Source: an uncultured Collinsella sp.
GTDB taxonomy: Bacteria; Actinomycetota; Coriobacteriia; Coriobacteriales; Coriobacteriaceae
Length of the DNA: 64,000 nt
NCBI GenBank assembly: GCA_900542165.1
Contig: UQMM01000008.1
Location: 5,282 to 69,281 of the forward strand
Direction of reading: 5' to 3'
Shown: positions 52,708-60,927 of the stretch, one piece after another
How positions within the stretch are numbered: position 1 is the first letter of the stretch
Layout: every line of letters begins with the position of its first letter
The notes under the pieces: generated by a model
Databases searched by the model: none
What the model was told of the DNA's origin: nothing
What the model saw: the letters and a program-made list of their open reading frames with translations, nothing else
Made by a program: the position numbers and the translations under genes

Positions 52708-53874
52708 ATGGCTAATCGTTTCGTTCTCAACACCATCTCTTATCATGGTTCCGGCGCCATCAAGGAGATCCCCGGCGAGCTCCAGCGTCGCGGCTACAAG
52801 AAGATCTTCGTCTGCTCCGACCCCGATCTGGTTAAGTTTGGCGTTACCGCTAAGGTGACCGACGAGCTCGACGCCGCCGGCATCGCTTGGAGCCTCTACT
52901 CCGAGATTAAGCCCAACCCCACTATCCAGAACGTCAAGGACGGCGTCGAGGCCTTCAAGGCCGCCGAGGCTGACGCTATCGTGACCATTGGTGGTGGCTC
53001 CTCCATGGACACCGCTAAGGCCATTGGCATCATCATCAACAACCCCGAGTTCGCCGATGTCCGCAGCCTCGAGGGCGTTGCTCCGACTAAGAACCACGCC
53101 GTGTTCACCATCGCCGTGCCGACGACCGCCGGTACCGCCGCCGAGGTGACCATCAACTACGTCATCACCGACCCCGAGAAGGTTCGCAAGTTCGTGTGCG
53201 TCGACACCAACGACGCCCCCGAGGTCGCCGTCGTCGATCCTGACATGATGGCTTCCATGCCCGCCGGCCTGACCGCTTCCACTGGTATGGACGCTCTGAC
53301 CCACGCCATCGAGGGCTACACCACCAAGGGTGCTTGGGAGCTCTCCGACATGTTCCACTTTGAGGCTATTAAGCTGATCAGCGAGAACCTGCGTGACTCC
53401 GTCGCCGAGGCCAAGTCCGGTCAGCCCGGCTCCGGCCGCGAGGGCATGGCTCTTGGCCAGTATGTCGCCGGCATGGGCTTCTCCAACGTCGGCCTGGGCA
53501 TCGACCACGCCATGGCTCACACCCTGTCCGCTCACTACGATACCCCGCACGGTGTCGCCTGCGCCATGCTGCTGCCGATCGCCATGGAGTTCAACAAGCC
53601 GGTTTGCACCGAGCGCCTGGCCAAGGTTGCCGTTGCCATGGGCGTTGACACCACGGGCATGAGCACCGACGAGGCTGCCGACGCCGCTATCGCCGCCGTC
53701 AAGCAGCTTTCCGCCGACGTGAACATCCCGCACGTCTGCGAGGCCATGAAGGCTGACGAGATCGAGGTCCTGGCCAAGGACGCCATGGCCGACGCCTGCT
53801 TCCCGGGTAACCCGCGCGAGGCGACGCTCGACGACGTCATCGAGCTCTTCAAGAAGATCTGCCCGGCTGCCTAA
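52708..53874 (+). CDS. fucO: Iron-containing alcohol dehydrogenase, lactaldehyde reductase type
   Basis: 388 residues of the FucO/DhaT family. It probably reduces lactaldehyde (from fucose or rhamnose) or a similar short aldehyde with NADH. NAD-binding GGGSSMDTAKAIG is present, and the Fe ligands are in VVDPD, GMDALTHAIEGY and GIDHAMAHTLSAHYDTPHG. The codon choice is unusually biased to C-ending codons even for this genome, suggesting high expression. GGGAGG precedes ATG 52708. Eight bases after its stop codon begins the 130-nt hairpin. The symbol follows the closest known enzyme; other alcohols are possible. Confidence 0.88.
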   Translation: MANRFVLNTISYHGSGAIKEIPGELQRRGYKKIFVCSDPDLVKFGVTAKVTDELDAAGIAWSLYSEIKPNPTIQNVKDGVEAFKAAEADAIVTIGGGSSMDTAKAIGIIINNPEFADVRSLEGVAPTKNHAVFTIAVPTTAGTAAEVTINYVITDPEKVRKFVCVDTNDAPEVAVVDPDMMASMPAGLTASTGMDALTHAIEGYTTKGAWELSDMFHFEAIKLISENLRDSVAEAKSGQPGSGREGMALGQYVAGMGFSNVGLGIDHAMAHTLSAHYDTPHGVACAMLLPIAMEFNKPVCTERLAKVAVAMGVDTTGMSTDEAADAAIAAVKQLSADVNIPHVCEAMKADEIEVLAKDAMADACFPGNPREATLDDVIELFKKICPAA

Positions 53875-53881
53875 CATGGTT

Positions 53882-54011
53882 CGGCGGGCCCCTGCCCGTT
53901 AGCCCCACAATCGTCCTCGGACATGTCGGAAGCCCCCGCTGCGCACTTCGTGCGGCGGGGGCTTCCTCCGTCCTGCGGAAAGATTGTGGGGCTAACGGGC
54001 AGGGGCCGCCG
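53882..54011 (-). repeat. 130-nt long hairpin, copy 2 of the core-plus-arms element
   Basis: Arms 53882-53912 and 53982-54011 pair over 30 bases with one extra base. The 69-base core (53913-53981), read on the minus strand, aligns with the core at 3470-3536: CCGCAGGACGGAGGA and CCGACATGTCCGAGGAC are identical in both. The inner-stem differences are paired ones (an added A opposite an added T; G-to-A opposite C-to-T). The arms share only GATT..GGG..TAAC near the core and then differ. It starts 8 bases after the fucO stop codon and has no T-tract. Confidence 0.85.
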
Positions 54012-54130
54012 GCTCGTTATCGTGGCGGGCACAGTTCCGGGGAGCTCGATGGGTCATCTCGCTAGGTAAAAAGATGGTTCGCGGTGGTATTGTTGCTGTG
54101 GGTTTAATTCGATATGAAAGGGTGACTTTG

Positions 54131-55159
54131 GTGTCCAAGATGGATTCTACGCTCTCCTATATTACTGACCAGCTGAAGGCGCTTACCTCGATTGCTTCGC
54201 CTACCGGCTATACCCGTGCGGCGACTGATTATCTGATGGAAACGTTGCGCGATATGGGCTTTGGGCCCGAGCGCTCCAATAAAGGCAACGTGCTGGTTGA
54301 GCTTGGCGGCGAGGGTGAGCCGCTCGTGTTGGCGAGCCATGTCGATACCCTGGGCGCCATGGTGCGCTCCATTAAGGATAATGGTCGCCTGCGCCCCACG
54401 ACCCTCGGCGGGCACCAGTGGTCTACGGCCGATGGCGAGAACTGCACCGTCTACACGCGTGACGGTAATGTCTACACGGGCGTGGTCCTCAATACTGAGC
54501 CATCGGCGCATGTGGCCGATGAGCCGGTCAAGACCATCGAGAAGAACATGGAAATCCTGCTCGACGAGAACGTTGACAGCAAGGACGATGTGCTCGAGCT
54601 GGGCATTCAGACCGGCGACATCATCGCTATGGATCCGCGTACCACGGTGACGGAGAGCGGCTACATTAAGAGCCGCTTCCTGGATGACAAGCTGTCGGCG
54701 TCGATTCTGCTGGGTCTGGCCCGTGCCGTTGCTGACGGCGAGGTGACGCTTTCGCGCAAGGTGTCGCTGCTCTTTACCGTGTACGAGGAGGTCGGCCACG
54801 GCGGCGCCTTCGTGCCGGCCGACACGCGCGAGATGATCAGCGTTGACATGGGCTGCGTGGGCGACGACCTGGGCTGCACCGAGCGCATGGTGTCGATTTG
54901 CGCCAAGGATTCGGGTGGCCCCTATAACTACGATCTGGTGACCACGCTGTCCAACATCGCGCGCGAGCTGGAGCTCGATTACGCCATCGATGTGTACCCA
55001 CACTACGGCTCCGACGTCGAGGCCACGCTCTCGGCCGGCTACGACATTCGCCATGGCCTGATCGGCCCCGGCGTGTACGCGAGCCACAACTACGAGCGCA
55101 GCCACATCGACGGTGTGCGTAACACCTTTGAGCTCGTCCGCGCCTACGTACAGCGCTAG
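54131..55159 (+). CDS. M42-family metallopeptidase
   Basis: 342 residues. M42 enzymes (glutamyl aminopeptidase, TET peptidases) trim peptides in the cytosol as large assemblies with two metal ions. Metal ligands are visible: SHVDTLGAM, DDK in SRFLDDKLSASIL, EEVGHGG with the catalytic Glu pair, and the late HNYERSHIDG His. GTG 54131 is chosen because AAAGGG lies upstream and the conserved domain starts soon after (MDSTLSYITDQLKAL). Confidence 0.93.
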   Translation: MSKMDSTLSYITDQLKALTSIASPTGYTRAATDYLMETLRDMGFGPERSNKGNVLVELGGEGEPLVLASHVDTLGAMVRSIKDNGRLRPTTLGGHQWSTADGENCTVYTRDGNVYTGVVLNTEPSAHVADEPVKTIEKNMEILLDENVDSKDDVLELGIQTGDIIAMDPRTTVTESGYIKSRFLDDKLSASILLGLARAVADGEVTLSRKVSLLFTVYEEVGHGGAFVPADTREMISVDMGCVGDDLGCTERMVSICAKDSGGPYNYDLVTTLSNIARELELDYAIDVYPHYGSDVEATLSAGYDIRHGLIGPGVYASHNYERSHIDGVRNTFELVRAYVQR

Positions 55160-55194
55160 GGGAGCAGCTTGCGACTCGGCTGACCAATTGCTCT

Positions 55195-55221
55195 AAGGCC
55201 CGATTGCTCGGGCCTTTTTTC
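55195..55221 (+). terminator. Intrinsic terminator after the M42 peptidase
   Basis: AAGGCCCGA/TCGGGCCTT stem with loop TTGC, then TTTTTT. Confidence 0.88.
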
Positions 55222-55299
55222 GCGTCAGTCTGTTTAGTATTATGCTGTATGTAACTAATTAACTTTACGTTTGGAATACTTAACGAGGTGATGCGGCGT

Positions 55300-56673
55300 A
55301 TGGATACATCTGAGTACTTGTCTATGGGTGATGCTGCCCACCTGTTGGGCGTTACGAAAGCCCGCATATCTCAACTTGCCGCATCGGGAACGCTCGCGTG
55401 CGATATTGTGGGCGGACGGAAGATGGTTGAGTATGATTCTGCGGTTGCTTATCAAAAGGTCCGCAAACGAGGGCGCCGTCCTGCAGCCGATGTGGGACGC
55501 AAGTTTACGCTGATGTCGGCCGACCATGAGGTCGCGCATGTCTCATTTGATCCGACGCGCGAGTTTCCCTTCGAAATCGCCGAGGTCCTCGATGCGCAAC
55601 GAATGCCGTTAGGCACGTGCTCGAGCTCTTCTCCTACAGTGAATAAACGGGAGCTCAACGTGTGGTGGAGCCATCGGTCGGTGCCTGACGTCCGTCCCGG
55701 ACTCGTCTCGCGCTATCGTGAACTGGGAATTGCCAGTGGTATCGAGGTTCCGGTTCGGTGCCTGGGTCTCTCGCTTTCGGATTGCTATTGGCTGCGGCCG
55801 GCAGAATGCGATGAGCTCGAATGGCAAAACATCAATTACTTTGAGAACGAATTTGAGCGATCGGCGCCCGAAGAGCGTTCGGGTTGGCTGGAAGGCATCG
55901 GTCTTAAAAATCCGGACAACACGTCCGAGGGCGAGCTCCCTAAATCGTGGATGATCCGAAACGGCATTCGCGTTTTGGCTAAAGGTTGCGGGATGGACGA
56001 TCAGCGTCCCTTTAACGAGGCGGTTGCAACGGCTCTACAGCGTCGCTTGCTGTCGGAGGGCGAGTTTGTTCCCTATACGGTTGAGCGGATGTTCAATGGC
56101 CCCGGGTGCCTGTGTGAGGATTTTCTTGACGGCCGCGAGGAATACGTTCCGGCTGTTTACGTTAAGAACGCCCTTGGCGGCCAGCGAGGAGGCTCGACGT
56201 ACGACCGGTACTGCCGCTTTCTTGGTAAGCATGGTGTCGATGAGGTCGCCGTGAGAAGGTCTATGTCGCAGATGATCGTTTGCGATGCTCTTTTGGCCAA
56301 CAGCGACCGCCATTGGCGAAACTTTGGCATCATCCGCAATGTCGACACCCTGGAGATAAGGCCTGCTCCGCTGTTCGATAGCGGCAACTGCCTGTGGTAC
56401 AACGTACCAACTGCCGTGCTCGCAGCTGGGGAGTTTGGGTTTTCCGCTAAGCCGTTTGGGCCCGACCCTTCCGTCCAGCTGGCGCTTGCGGACTCACTCG
56501 ATTGGTTCGATTCATCACGACTCAACGGATTTGTTGATGAGGCGATCGAGATTCTTTCGCAGAGCGAATGGGCGACGGCGGAGGGTCGACTCGAGGCCAT
56601 TCGTCGCGGCCTCGAGCGTCGCGTAATCGAGGTTGGTGCCGCTGTTGAGGTACTTCGACACGTGCAGCGATAA
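55300..56673 (+). CDS. HipA-like kinase domain protein with N-terminal helix-turn-helix
   Basis: 457 residues. The N-terminus has an excisionase/MerR-like helix-turn-helix (EYLSMGDAAHLLGVTKARISQLAASGTL). The C-terminal half carries the HipA_C catalytic pattern: CDALLANSDRHWRNFGI (Asp/Asn/His near residue 333) and APLFDSGNCLW (Asp near 360). HipA phosphorylates glutamyl-tRNA synthetase; relatives have other targets. There is no separate HipB gene, so the DNA-binding part may be built in. A glycine-rich loop for ATP was not clearly seen. ATG 55300 lies 9 bases after GAGGTG. The gene stands alone. Confidence 0.75.
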   Translation: MDTSEYLSMGDAAHLLGVTKARISQLAASGTLACDIVGGRKMVEYDSAVAYQKVRKRGRRPAADVGRKFTLMSADHEVAHVSFDPTREFPFEIAEVLDAQRMPLGTCSSSSPTVNKRELNVWWSHRSVPDVRPGLVSRYRELGIASGIEVPVRCLGLSLSDCYWLRPAECDELEWQNINYFENEFERSAPEERSGWLEGIGLKNPDNTSEGELPKSWMIRNGIRVLAKGCGMDDQRPFNEAVATALQRRLLSEGEFVPYTVERMFNGPGCLCEDFLDGREEYVPAVYVKNALGGQRGGSTYDRYCRFLGKHGVDEVAVRRSMSQMIVCDALLANSDRHWRNFGIIRNVDTLEIRPAPLFDSGNCLWYNVPTAVLAAGEFGFSAKPFGPDPSVQLALADSLDWFDSSRLNGFVDEAIEILSQSEWATAEGRLEAIRRGLERRVIEVGAAVEVLRHVQR

Positions 56674-56681
56674 ACCCGCGG

Positions 56682-57782
56682 CTACTTAAGTGCGCCGGTC
56701 ACGGTACCGCCGCCTAGGACGATGTCGCCGCGATAGACTACAACGGCCTGGCCGGGGGCGATGGCTCGCTGTGGCTCGTCAAAAGTCAGCAGCATTTGCC
56801 CGTTGGCGCCACGTGTAAGGGTCGCTGCCTGGTCCTTTTGACGGTAGCGGTACTTGGCACCTACGCGAATGCCGCCGGCGTCGAGCTCCGCCTCCATGCG
56901 TGCGTCAGGGGCGCTCCAGATCCAGTCGTTGGCCGTGAGCGCTGCGGCCGTCAGGTCCTCGGCCTCGCCCAGATGCACAATGTTGTTGGCGGCATCGACG
57001 CCCGTTACGTACACGGGATGCGCCATCGCGACGCCCAGGCCCTTGCGCTGGCCGATGGTATAGCGCAACGCGCCGTTATGGCGCCCGACCACGCTGCCGT
57101 CGCGCCACACAATGTCGCCCGGTGCAGCGGGATGTCCGCAGCGGCGCTCGATATAGCCCGCGTAGTCGCCGTCCGCGATAAAGCAGATATCCTCGCTCTC
57201 GGCCTTCTTGGCGTTGGCAAAGCCCTGCTCGGCGGCAATGCGGCGCACGTCGCGCTCTTTGTCCAGCCCAGCCAGCGGAAAGATCGTGCGTGCCAGGCGC
57301 TCTTGCGTGAGCGAATACAAAAAGTAACTCTGGTCCTTTTTGGGGTCCTCGCCGCGATGCAACCGCCAGGTGCCGTCGGGCGCCTGGCTCGTCTTTGCAT
57401 AGTGGCCCGTGGCGATGTAGTCGCAGCCCATATCGAGTGCCGCATCGAGCAGCGCGCCAAACTTAATATGGCGGTTGCAGATGATGCACGGGTTGGGCGT
57501 CAGTCCCTCCTGATAGGCAGTCACGAAGCGCTCGATAACGTTGCGGTCGAAGGTTTGCTGCAGGTCGAGCACGTGGTGGGGTATCCCCAGGCGCTCGGCG
57601 ACGGCCTTTGCATCGGCGATGTCGCGGTCGACTTTGCTCATGCCCGTGGCGGGGTCGGGCACGGGGCAGGTGAGGCGCATGGTAGCACCGACGCATTCGT
57701 AGCCCTGGCGCTTGAGCAGGTACGCGGTCACGCTGGAATCGACGCCGCCGCTCATGGCGACGAGCACGCGCTTGTTGTGCAT
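56682..57782 (-). CDS. mnmA: tRNA 2-thiouridylase MnmA
   Basis: 366 residues. MnmA adds sulfur to U34 of tRNA-Glu, -Gln and -Lys; two of these substrates (Glu, Gln tRNAs) are encoded in this window. The PP-loop SGGVDSS is at the N-terminus, and the catalytic Cys pair lies in NPCIICNRHIKF and SEDICFI. AAGGAG precedes ATG 57782; a longer frame to 57944 has no support. It lies downstream of cysK on the same strand, separated by a terminator, which fits a sulfur-supply neighbourhood. Confidence 0.96.
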   Translation of the reverse strand: MHNKRVLVAMSGGVDSSVTAYLLKRQGYECVGATMRLTCPVPDPATGMSKVDRDIADAKAVAERLGIPHHVLDLQQTFDRNVIERFVTAYQEGLTPNPCIICNRHIKFGALLDAALDMGCDYIATGHYAKTSQAPDGTWRLHRGEDPKKDQSYFLYSLTQERLARTIFPLAGLDKERDVRRIAAEQGFANAKKAESEDICFIADGDYAGYIERRCGHPAAPGDIVWRDGSVVGRHNGALRYTIGQRKGLGVAMAHPVYVTGVDAANNIVHLGEAEDLTAAALTANDWIWSAPDARMEAELDAGGIRVGAKYRYRQKDQAATLTRGANGQMLLTFDEPQRAIAPGQAVVVYRGDIVLGGGTVTGALK

Positions 57783-57810
57783 GGGGAGGTTCTCCTTGGT
57801 GGCATGTGGC

Positions 57811-57850
57811 CAAAAAAGAAAAGCGGCGCGGGAGGCTGGTTCCGCGCCGC
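57811..57850 (-). terminator. Intrinsic terminator after cysK (minus strand)
   Basis: On the minus strand GCGGCGCGG / CCGCGCCGC is followed by TTTTCTTTTTT. Confidence 0.82.
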
Positions 57851-57961
57851 AGACATTGTAGCAAGTTCGGACGACTCGTGGGGCGCCCTGATGGGATGGG
57901 CTCAGACTGCCGGGAGAGAGGAGACCGGTTCGTCCTGGGCTCAACCTATGGGCGACAGGCC

Positions 57962-58900
57962 CTAGTCCTGGAAGAGTGCCGTGGACAGGTAGCGCTCACC
58001 GGTATCGGCGAGCAGGGCCACGATGGTCTTGCCCTCGTTCTCGGGGCGCTTGGCCAGCTGCAGTGCGGCCCACACGGCGGCGCCGGACGAAATGCCCACG
58101 AGCACGCCCTCCTTGTGGCCCACGGCGCGGCCGGTCGCAAAGGCGTCGTCGTTCTCGACGGGGATGATTTCGTCATAGATCTGGGTGTCGAGGACGTCGG
58201 GCACAAAGCCTGCGCCGATGCCCTGGATCTTGTGCGGGCCGGCCTGGCCCTTAGAGAGCACCGGGGAGGTGGCGGGCTCAACGGCGACGACCTTAATCTC
58301 GGGGTTCTGCTCCTTGAGGAACTCGCCCACGCCGGTCACGGTGCCGCCGGTGCCAACGCCGGCGACGAAGATGTCGACCTTGCCGTCGGTGTCATCCCAG
58401 ATCTCGGGGCCGGTCGTGGCCTTGTGGATGGCGGGGTTGGCGGGGTTTACAAACTGGCCGGCGATAATGCTGTTGGGTGTCTCCTTCTGCAGTTCCTCGG
58501 CCTTGGCGATGGCGCCCTTCATGCCCTTGGAGCCGTCGGTGAGCACGAGCTGTGCGCCGTATGCCTGCATAAGTTTGCGGCGCTCGACGGACATGGTCTC
58601 GGGCATGGTGATGATCACCTTGTAGCCGCGAGCCGCCGCCACCGAGGCGATGCCGACGCCGGTGTTGCCACTCGTGGGCTCGATGATGGTGTAGTCGCCG
58701 CCGCGCACGAGCTTGCCGGCCTTCTCGGCCTCGTCGATCATGTTCTTGGCGACGCGGTCTTTGACGGACCCGGCGGGGTTGAAGTATTCCAGCTTGACGA
58801 GCACGCGGGCCTTGAGGTCTTCATCGGCCTCAAAGTGAGTGAGCTCCAGAAGCGGAGTGTGGCCGATAAGCTGATCGATGGATGTGTAAACCTTGCTCAT
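57962..58900 (-). CDS. cysK: Cysteine synthase A (O-acetylserine sulfhydrylase)
   Basis: 312 residues, PLP-dependent. It makes cysteine from O-acetylserine and sulfide. The PLP lysine is Lys47 in NPAGSVKDR; the substrate loop TSGNTG and the phosphate-binding GVGTGGT are intact. The C-terminal SSGAAV stretch is typical. TGGAGG precedes ATG 58900. It is divergent from an Rrf2-type regulator, which may control it. Confidence 0.96.
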   Translation of the reverse strand: MSKVYTSIDQLIGHTPLLELTHFEADEDLKARVLVKLEYFNPAGSVKDRVAKNMIDEAEKAGKLVRGGDYTIIEPTSGNTGVGIASVAAARGYKVIITMPETMSVERRKLMQAYGAQLVLTDGSKGMKGAIAKAEELQKETPNSIIAGQFVNPANPAIHKATTGPEIWDDTDGKVDIFVAGVGTGGTVTGVGEFLKEQNPEIKVVAVEPATSPVLSKGQAGPHKIQGIGAGFVPDVLDTQIYDEIIPVENDDAFATGRAVGHKEGVLVGISSGAAVWAALQLAKRPENEGKTIVALLADTGERYLSTALFQD

Positions 58901-59007
58901 GGTGAACCTCCAAAGTGTTCAAATGACTGGATACCGTGTGGTTTTACGGTGCGTGTAACAGCGAAACCCACAAACCTTATGGGTTGTTCGTTTTGCTGTT
59001 GGCAAGC

Positions 59008-59036
59008 ATAGTAGACAGTAAAGCCTAGTAACACAA
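59008..59036 (-). promoter_or_regulatory. Predicted cysK promoter
   Basis: On the minus strand, TTGTGT and TACTAT are separated by 17 bases, about 110 bases before the cysK start codon. Confidence 0.5.
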
Positions 59037-59153
59037 TAGGAAATAGAAGATTATTACGAGTCGATTAACCAGCTTGACGGGAATAGGTATTTTCAAAACC
59101 AATTTTTCGGCTAGAATTTCTACGAATTAAAAGACCGAAAGGCAGCTATATAT

Positions 59154-59582
59154 ATGTTGGTTTCCACAAAGGGCAGATATGCCCTGCGCGTTATGGTCGA
59201 CCTGGCCGAGCACCAGGCGGCGGGCCGTATTCCCCTCAAAGAGATCGCCGCGCGTCAGGGGATTTCGGAGAAATATCTGGAGAACATTTTGGCCACGCTC
59301 GTCCGCGCCAATATGCTCTCGGGCATGCGCGGCAAAGGCGGCGGCTATGTGCTCACGCGCCCGCCCGAGCAGTACACGGTGGGCGAGATCTTGCGCCTGA
59401 CCGAGGGCAGCCTGGCACCGGTCGCATGCCTGGACGGCGACTGCAAGGGCTGCTCGCGTTCGGACGAGTGCCCCACGCTCGACGTGTGGAAGAACCTGGA
59501 CAAGCTCATTAACGACTATCTCGACGGCGTGACGCTCGATACGCTCGTCGCTCCCAACGAGGGCTACGACTACGTCATCTAG
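59154..59582 (+). CDS. Rrf2-family transcriptional regulator
   Basis: 142 residues. The winged-helix N-terminus MLVSTKGRYALRVMVDLAEH and the recognition region ISEKYLENILATLVRANMLSGMRGKGGGYVL are standard Rrf2. Four cysteines in CLDGDCKGCSRSDEC match the Fe-S-binding position of IscR-like members, unlike CymR, which lacks them. Divergence from cysK across 253 bases suggests control of cysteine synthesis, possibly sensed through an Fe-S cluster; this link is inference. AAAGG lies about 11 bases before ATG 59154. Confidence 0.9.
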   Translation: MLVSTKGRYALRVMVDLAEHQAAGRIPLKEIAARQGISEKYLENILATLVRANMLSGMRGKGGGYVLTRPPEQYTVGEILRLTEGSLAPVACLDGDCKGCSRSDECPTLDVWKNLDKLINDYLDGVTLDTLVAPNEGYDYVI

Positions 59583-59651
59583 CCGCACCTGCCATTTGGG
59601 GACGGGGTAGAAATGGTCGATTTTCTTGCCCTCTGAGGCTTGACAAATGAC

Positions 59652-59687
59652 AAGGCCGCCCATCGTTGCGATGGACGGCCTTCGTTT
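59652..59687. terminator. Terminator between convergent Rrf2 and holin-family genes
   Basis: AAGGCCG-CCATCG / CGATGG-CGGCCTT hairpin with one central mismatch and loop TTG, followed by TTCGTTTT. Confidence 0.75.
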
Positions 59688-59719
59688 TGGCGTGTTGTGG
59701 CGGTCCGTATCCGGTCGCT

Positions 59720-60085
59720 TTAGTTCCTGGCGACGCTGTCGAGAATGCTGCGCATGATGGATACCAGGATACTGCCCATAAAGGCCGATCCAAAGCTGGC
59801 AATGGAGATACCCGCGCCCAGCAGATTGACCGACAGGTAGCTGGCCAGCTCGAGCATAAAGCTGTTGACTACGAGCTGAAAAATACCAAGCGTGATAATA
59901 GTGAGCGGCAGTGAGATGACCGTCAGGAACGGCTTGACGAGCGAGTCGACGATGTTGAGGAACAGTCCCACGAAGGCAAAGCAGACCCAGGCGTCGGCCG
60001 TGCCGAAGGGCTGAATGCCGGGGACGAGAAACGTTGCGATCGCGATGGCGATTGAGGTCAAAAGCCAGTTGAGCAAAAAGCGCAT
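59720..60085 (-). CDS. Phage-holin-4 family membrane protein (PF04020-like)
   Basis: 121 residues with about four hydrophobic segments: FLLNWLLTSIAIAIATFLVPGI, a VCFAFVGLFLNIVDSLVKPFL motif and ISLPLTIITLGIFQLVVNSFML, the standard pattern of this family. Despite the name, such proteins are widespread chromosomal membrane proteins of unknown role and no phage genes are near. GAAAGGA precedes ATG 60085; the longer frame to 60139 has no ribosome binding site. Confidence 0.82.
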   Translation of the reverse strand: MRFLLNWLLTSIAIAIATFLVPGIQPFGTADAWVCFAFVGLFLNIVDSLVKPFLTVISLPLTIITLGIFQLVVNSFMLELASYLSVNLLGAGISIASFGSAFMGSILVSIMRSILDSVARN

Positions 60086-60408
60086 GGTGGGAATCCTTTC
60101 TTGCGCATGGCGTGGTGGGGGGGCGTGAGGGGCACACACCTTTGCAACTCGGATAGATGCGCGGGCACGGCCCTGTTCGGCCGCCCATTGTCTCAGATAT
60201 TCGTGGAGCTTGCGTGCGCGTTCGGTTTCAAAACGGCGTTCGTCCTAGAAAACGCGCCGCTGGCAGAGAGTCTTGTCGCTTTAGTTTGGTGGTGTGCTAC
60301 ACTGCTACGGGCAAAAGCCACAGGCGTTGCCCTATTGCATAGAACGGGCGAACGATGCCCGATGTCAGTACCAACTTCGATGCCTTTTGGCGGGTTTGGC
60401 GGTGATCG

Positions 60409-60708
60409 ATGAATATCGAGAACATGTTTGACAAGCCTGATGTCAAGCAGCTGGTCCACGCATTTAGCCTTTTGGACGACGAGAAAGATATCCAAGCGTT
60501 TTTGACCGATATCTGCACGCCGCGCGAGATTTGCGATCTATCGCAGCGTCTGCAGGTCGCGCGTTACCTGGACGAGGGCGAGCCCTATGTCGAGGTTCAG
60601 GCGCGTACCGGCGCTTCGTCCACCACGGTGAGCCGTGTGTCCAAGGCGCTCAACGGCGAGTACGGTGGCTACCGCAAGATCCTCATTAAGCTGGAGGATG
60701 GCGAGTAG
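60409..60708 (+). CDS. YerC/YecD family TrpR-related protein
   Basis: 99 residues, helical. The segment FLTDICTPREICDLSQRLQVARYLDEGEPY and the helix-turn-helix TGASSTTVSRVSKAL match the YerC/YecD group of the TrpR superfamily. The tryptophan repressor proper is not expected here, and the targets of YerC are not known. ATG 60409 has only a weak ribosome binding site (GGCGG). A terminator follows 20 bases after the stop codon. Confidence 0.88.
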   Translation: MNIENMFDKPDVKQLVHAFSLLDDEKDIQAFLTDICTPREICDLSQRLQVARYLDEGEPYVEVQARTGASSTTVSRVSKALNGEYGGYRKILIKLEDGE

Positions 60709-60730
60709 GCCACGCAAAAAACGAATTTTA

Positions 60731-60759
60731 CAAAACCGCTCTTCCGGGGGCGGTTTTTT
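60731..60759 (+). terminator. Intrinsic terminator after the TrpR-like gene
   Basis: AAACCGC / GCGGTTT stem with a CTTCCGGGG loop and six T's; its T-tract runs into a family B palindrome. Confidence 0.85.
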
Positions 60760-60843
60760 GATCCCCTGGGGACGGAGGAAAACGGATCACCGGGTTAGAC
60801 TGACCCCCTCGATGATCCGTTTTCCTCCGTCCCCAAGGGATCA
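60759..60843. repeat. Full GATCCGTTTTCC palindrome, family B copy 2
   Basis: 31-base arms (60759-60789 and 60813-60843) with one mismatch and a 23-base loop. The arm reads TGATCCGTTTTCCTCCGTCC and on to AAGGGATCA. Confidence 0.9.
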
Positions 60844-60927
60844 AATCTGTTGGCGTGGGGCAAATCTGTCCGCTTGGGCGGGTAGGATGGATACATTGAT
60901 TATTGCGAACAGTTTGAGCGGAGGACC

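Noticed and set aside
59720..60085. Prophage indicated by a holin-family protein
   Set aside because: The family is common on bacterial chromosomes and no other phage gene is nearby.
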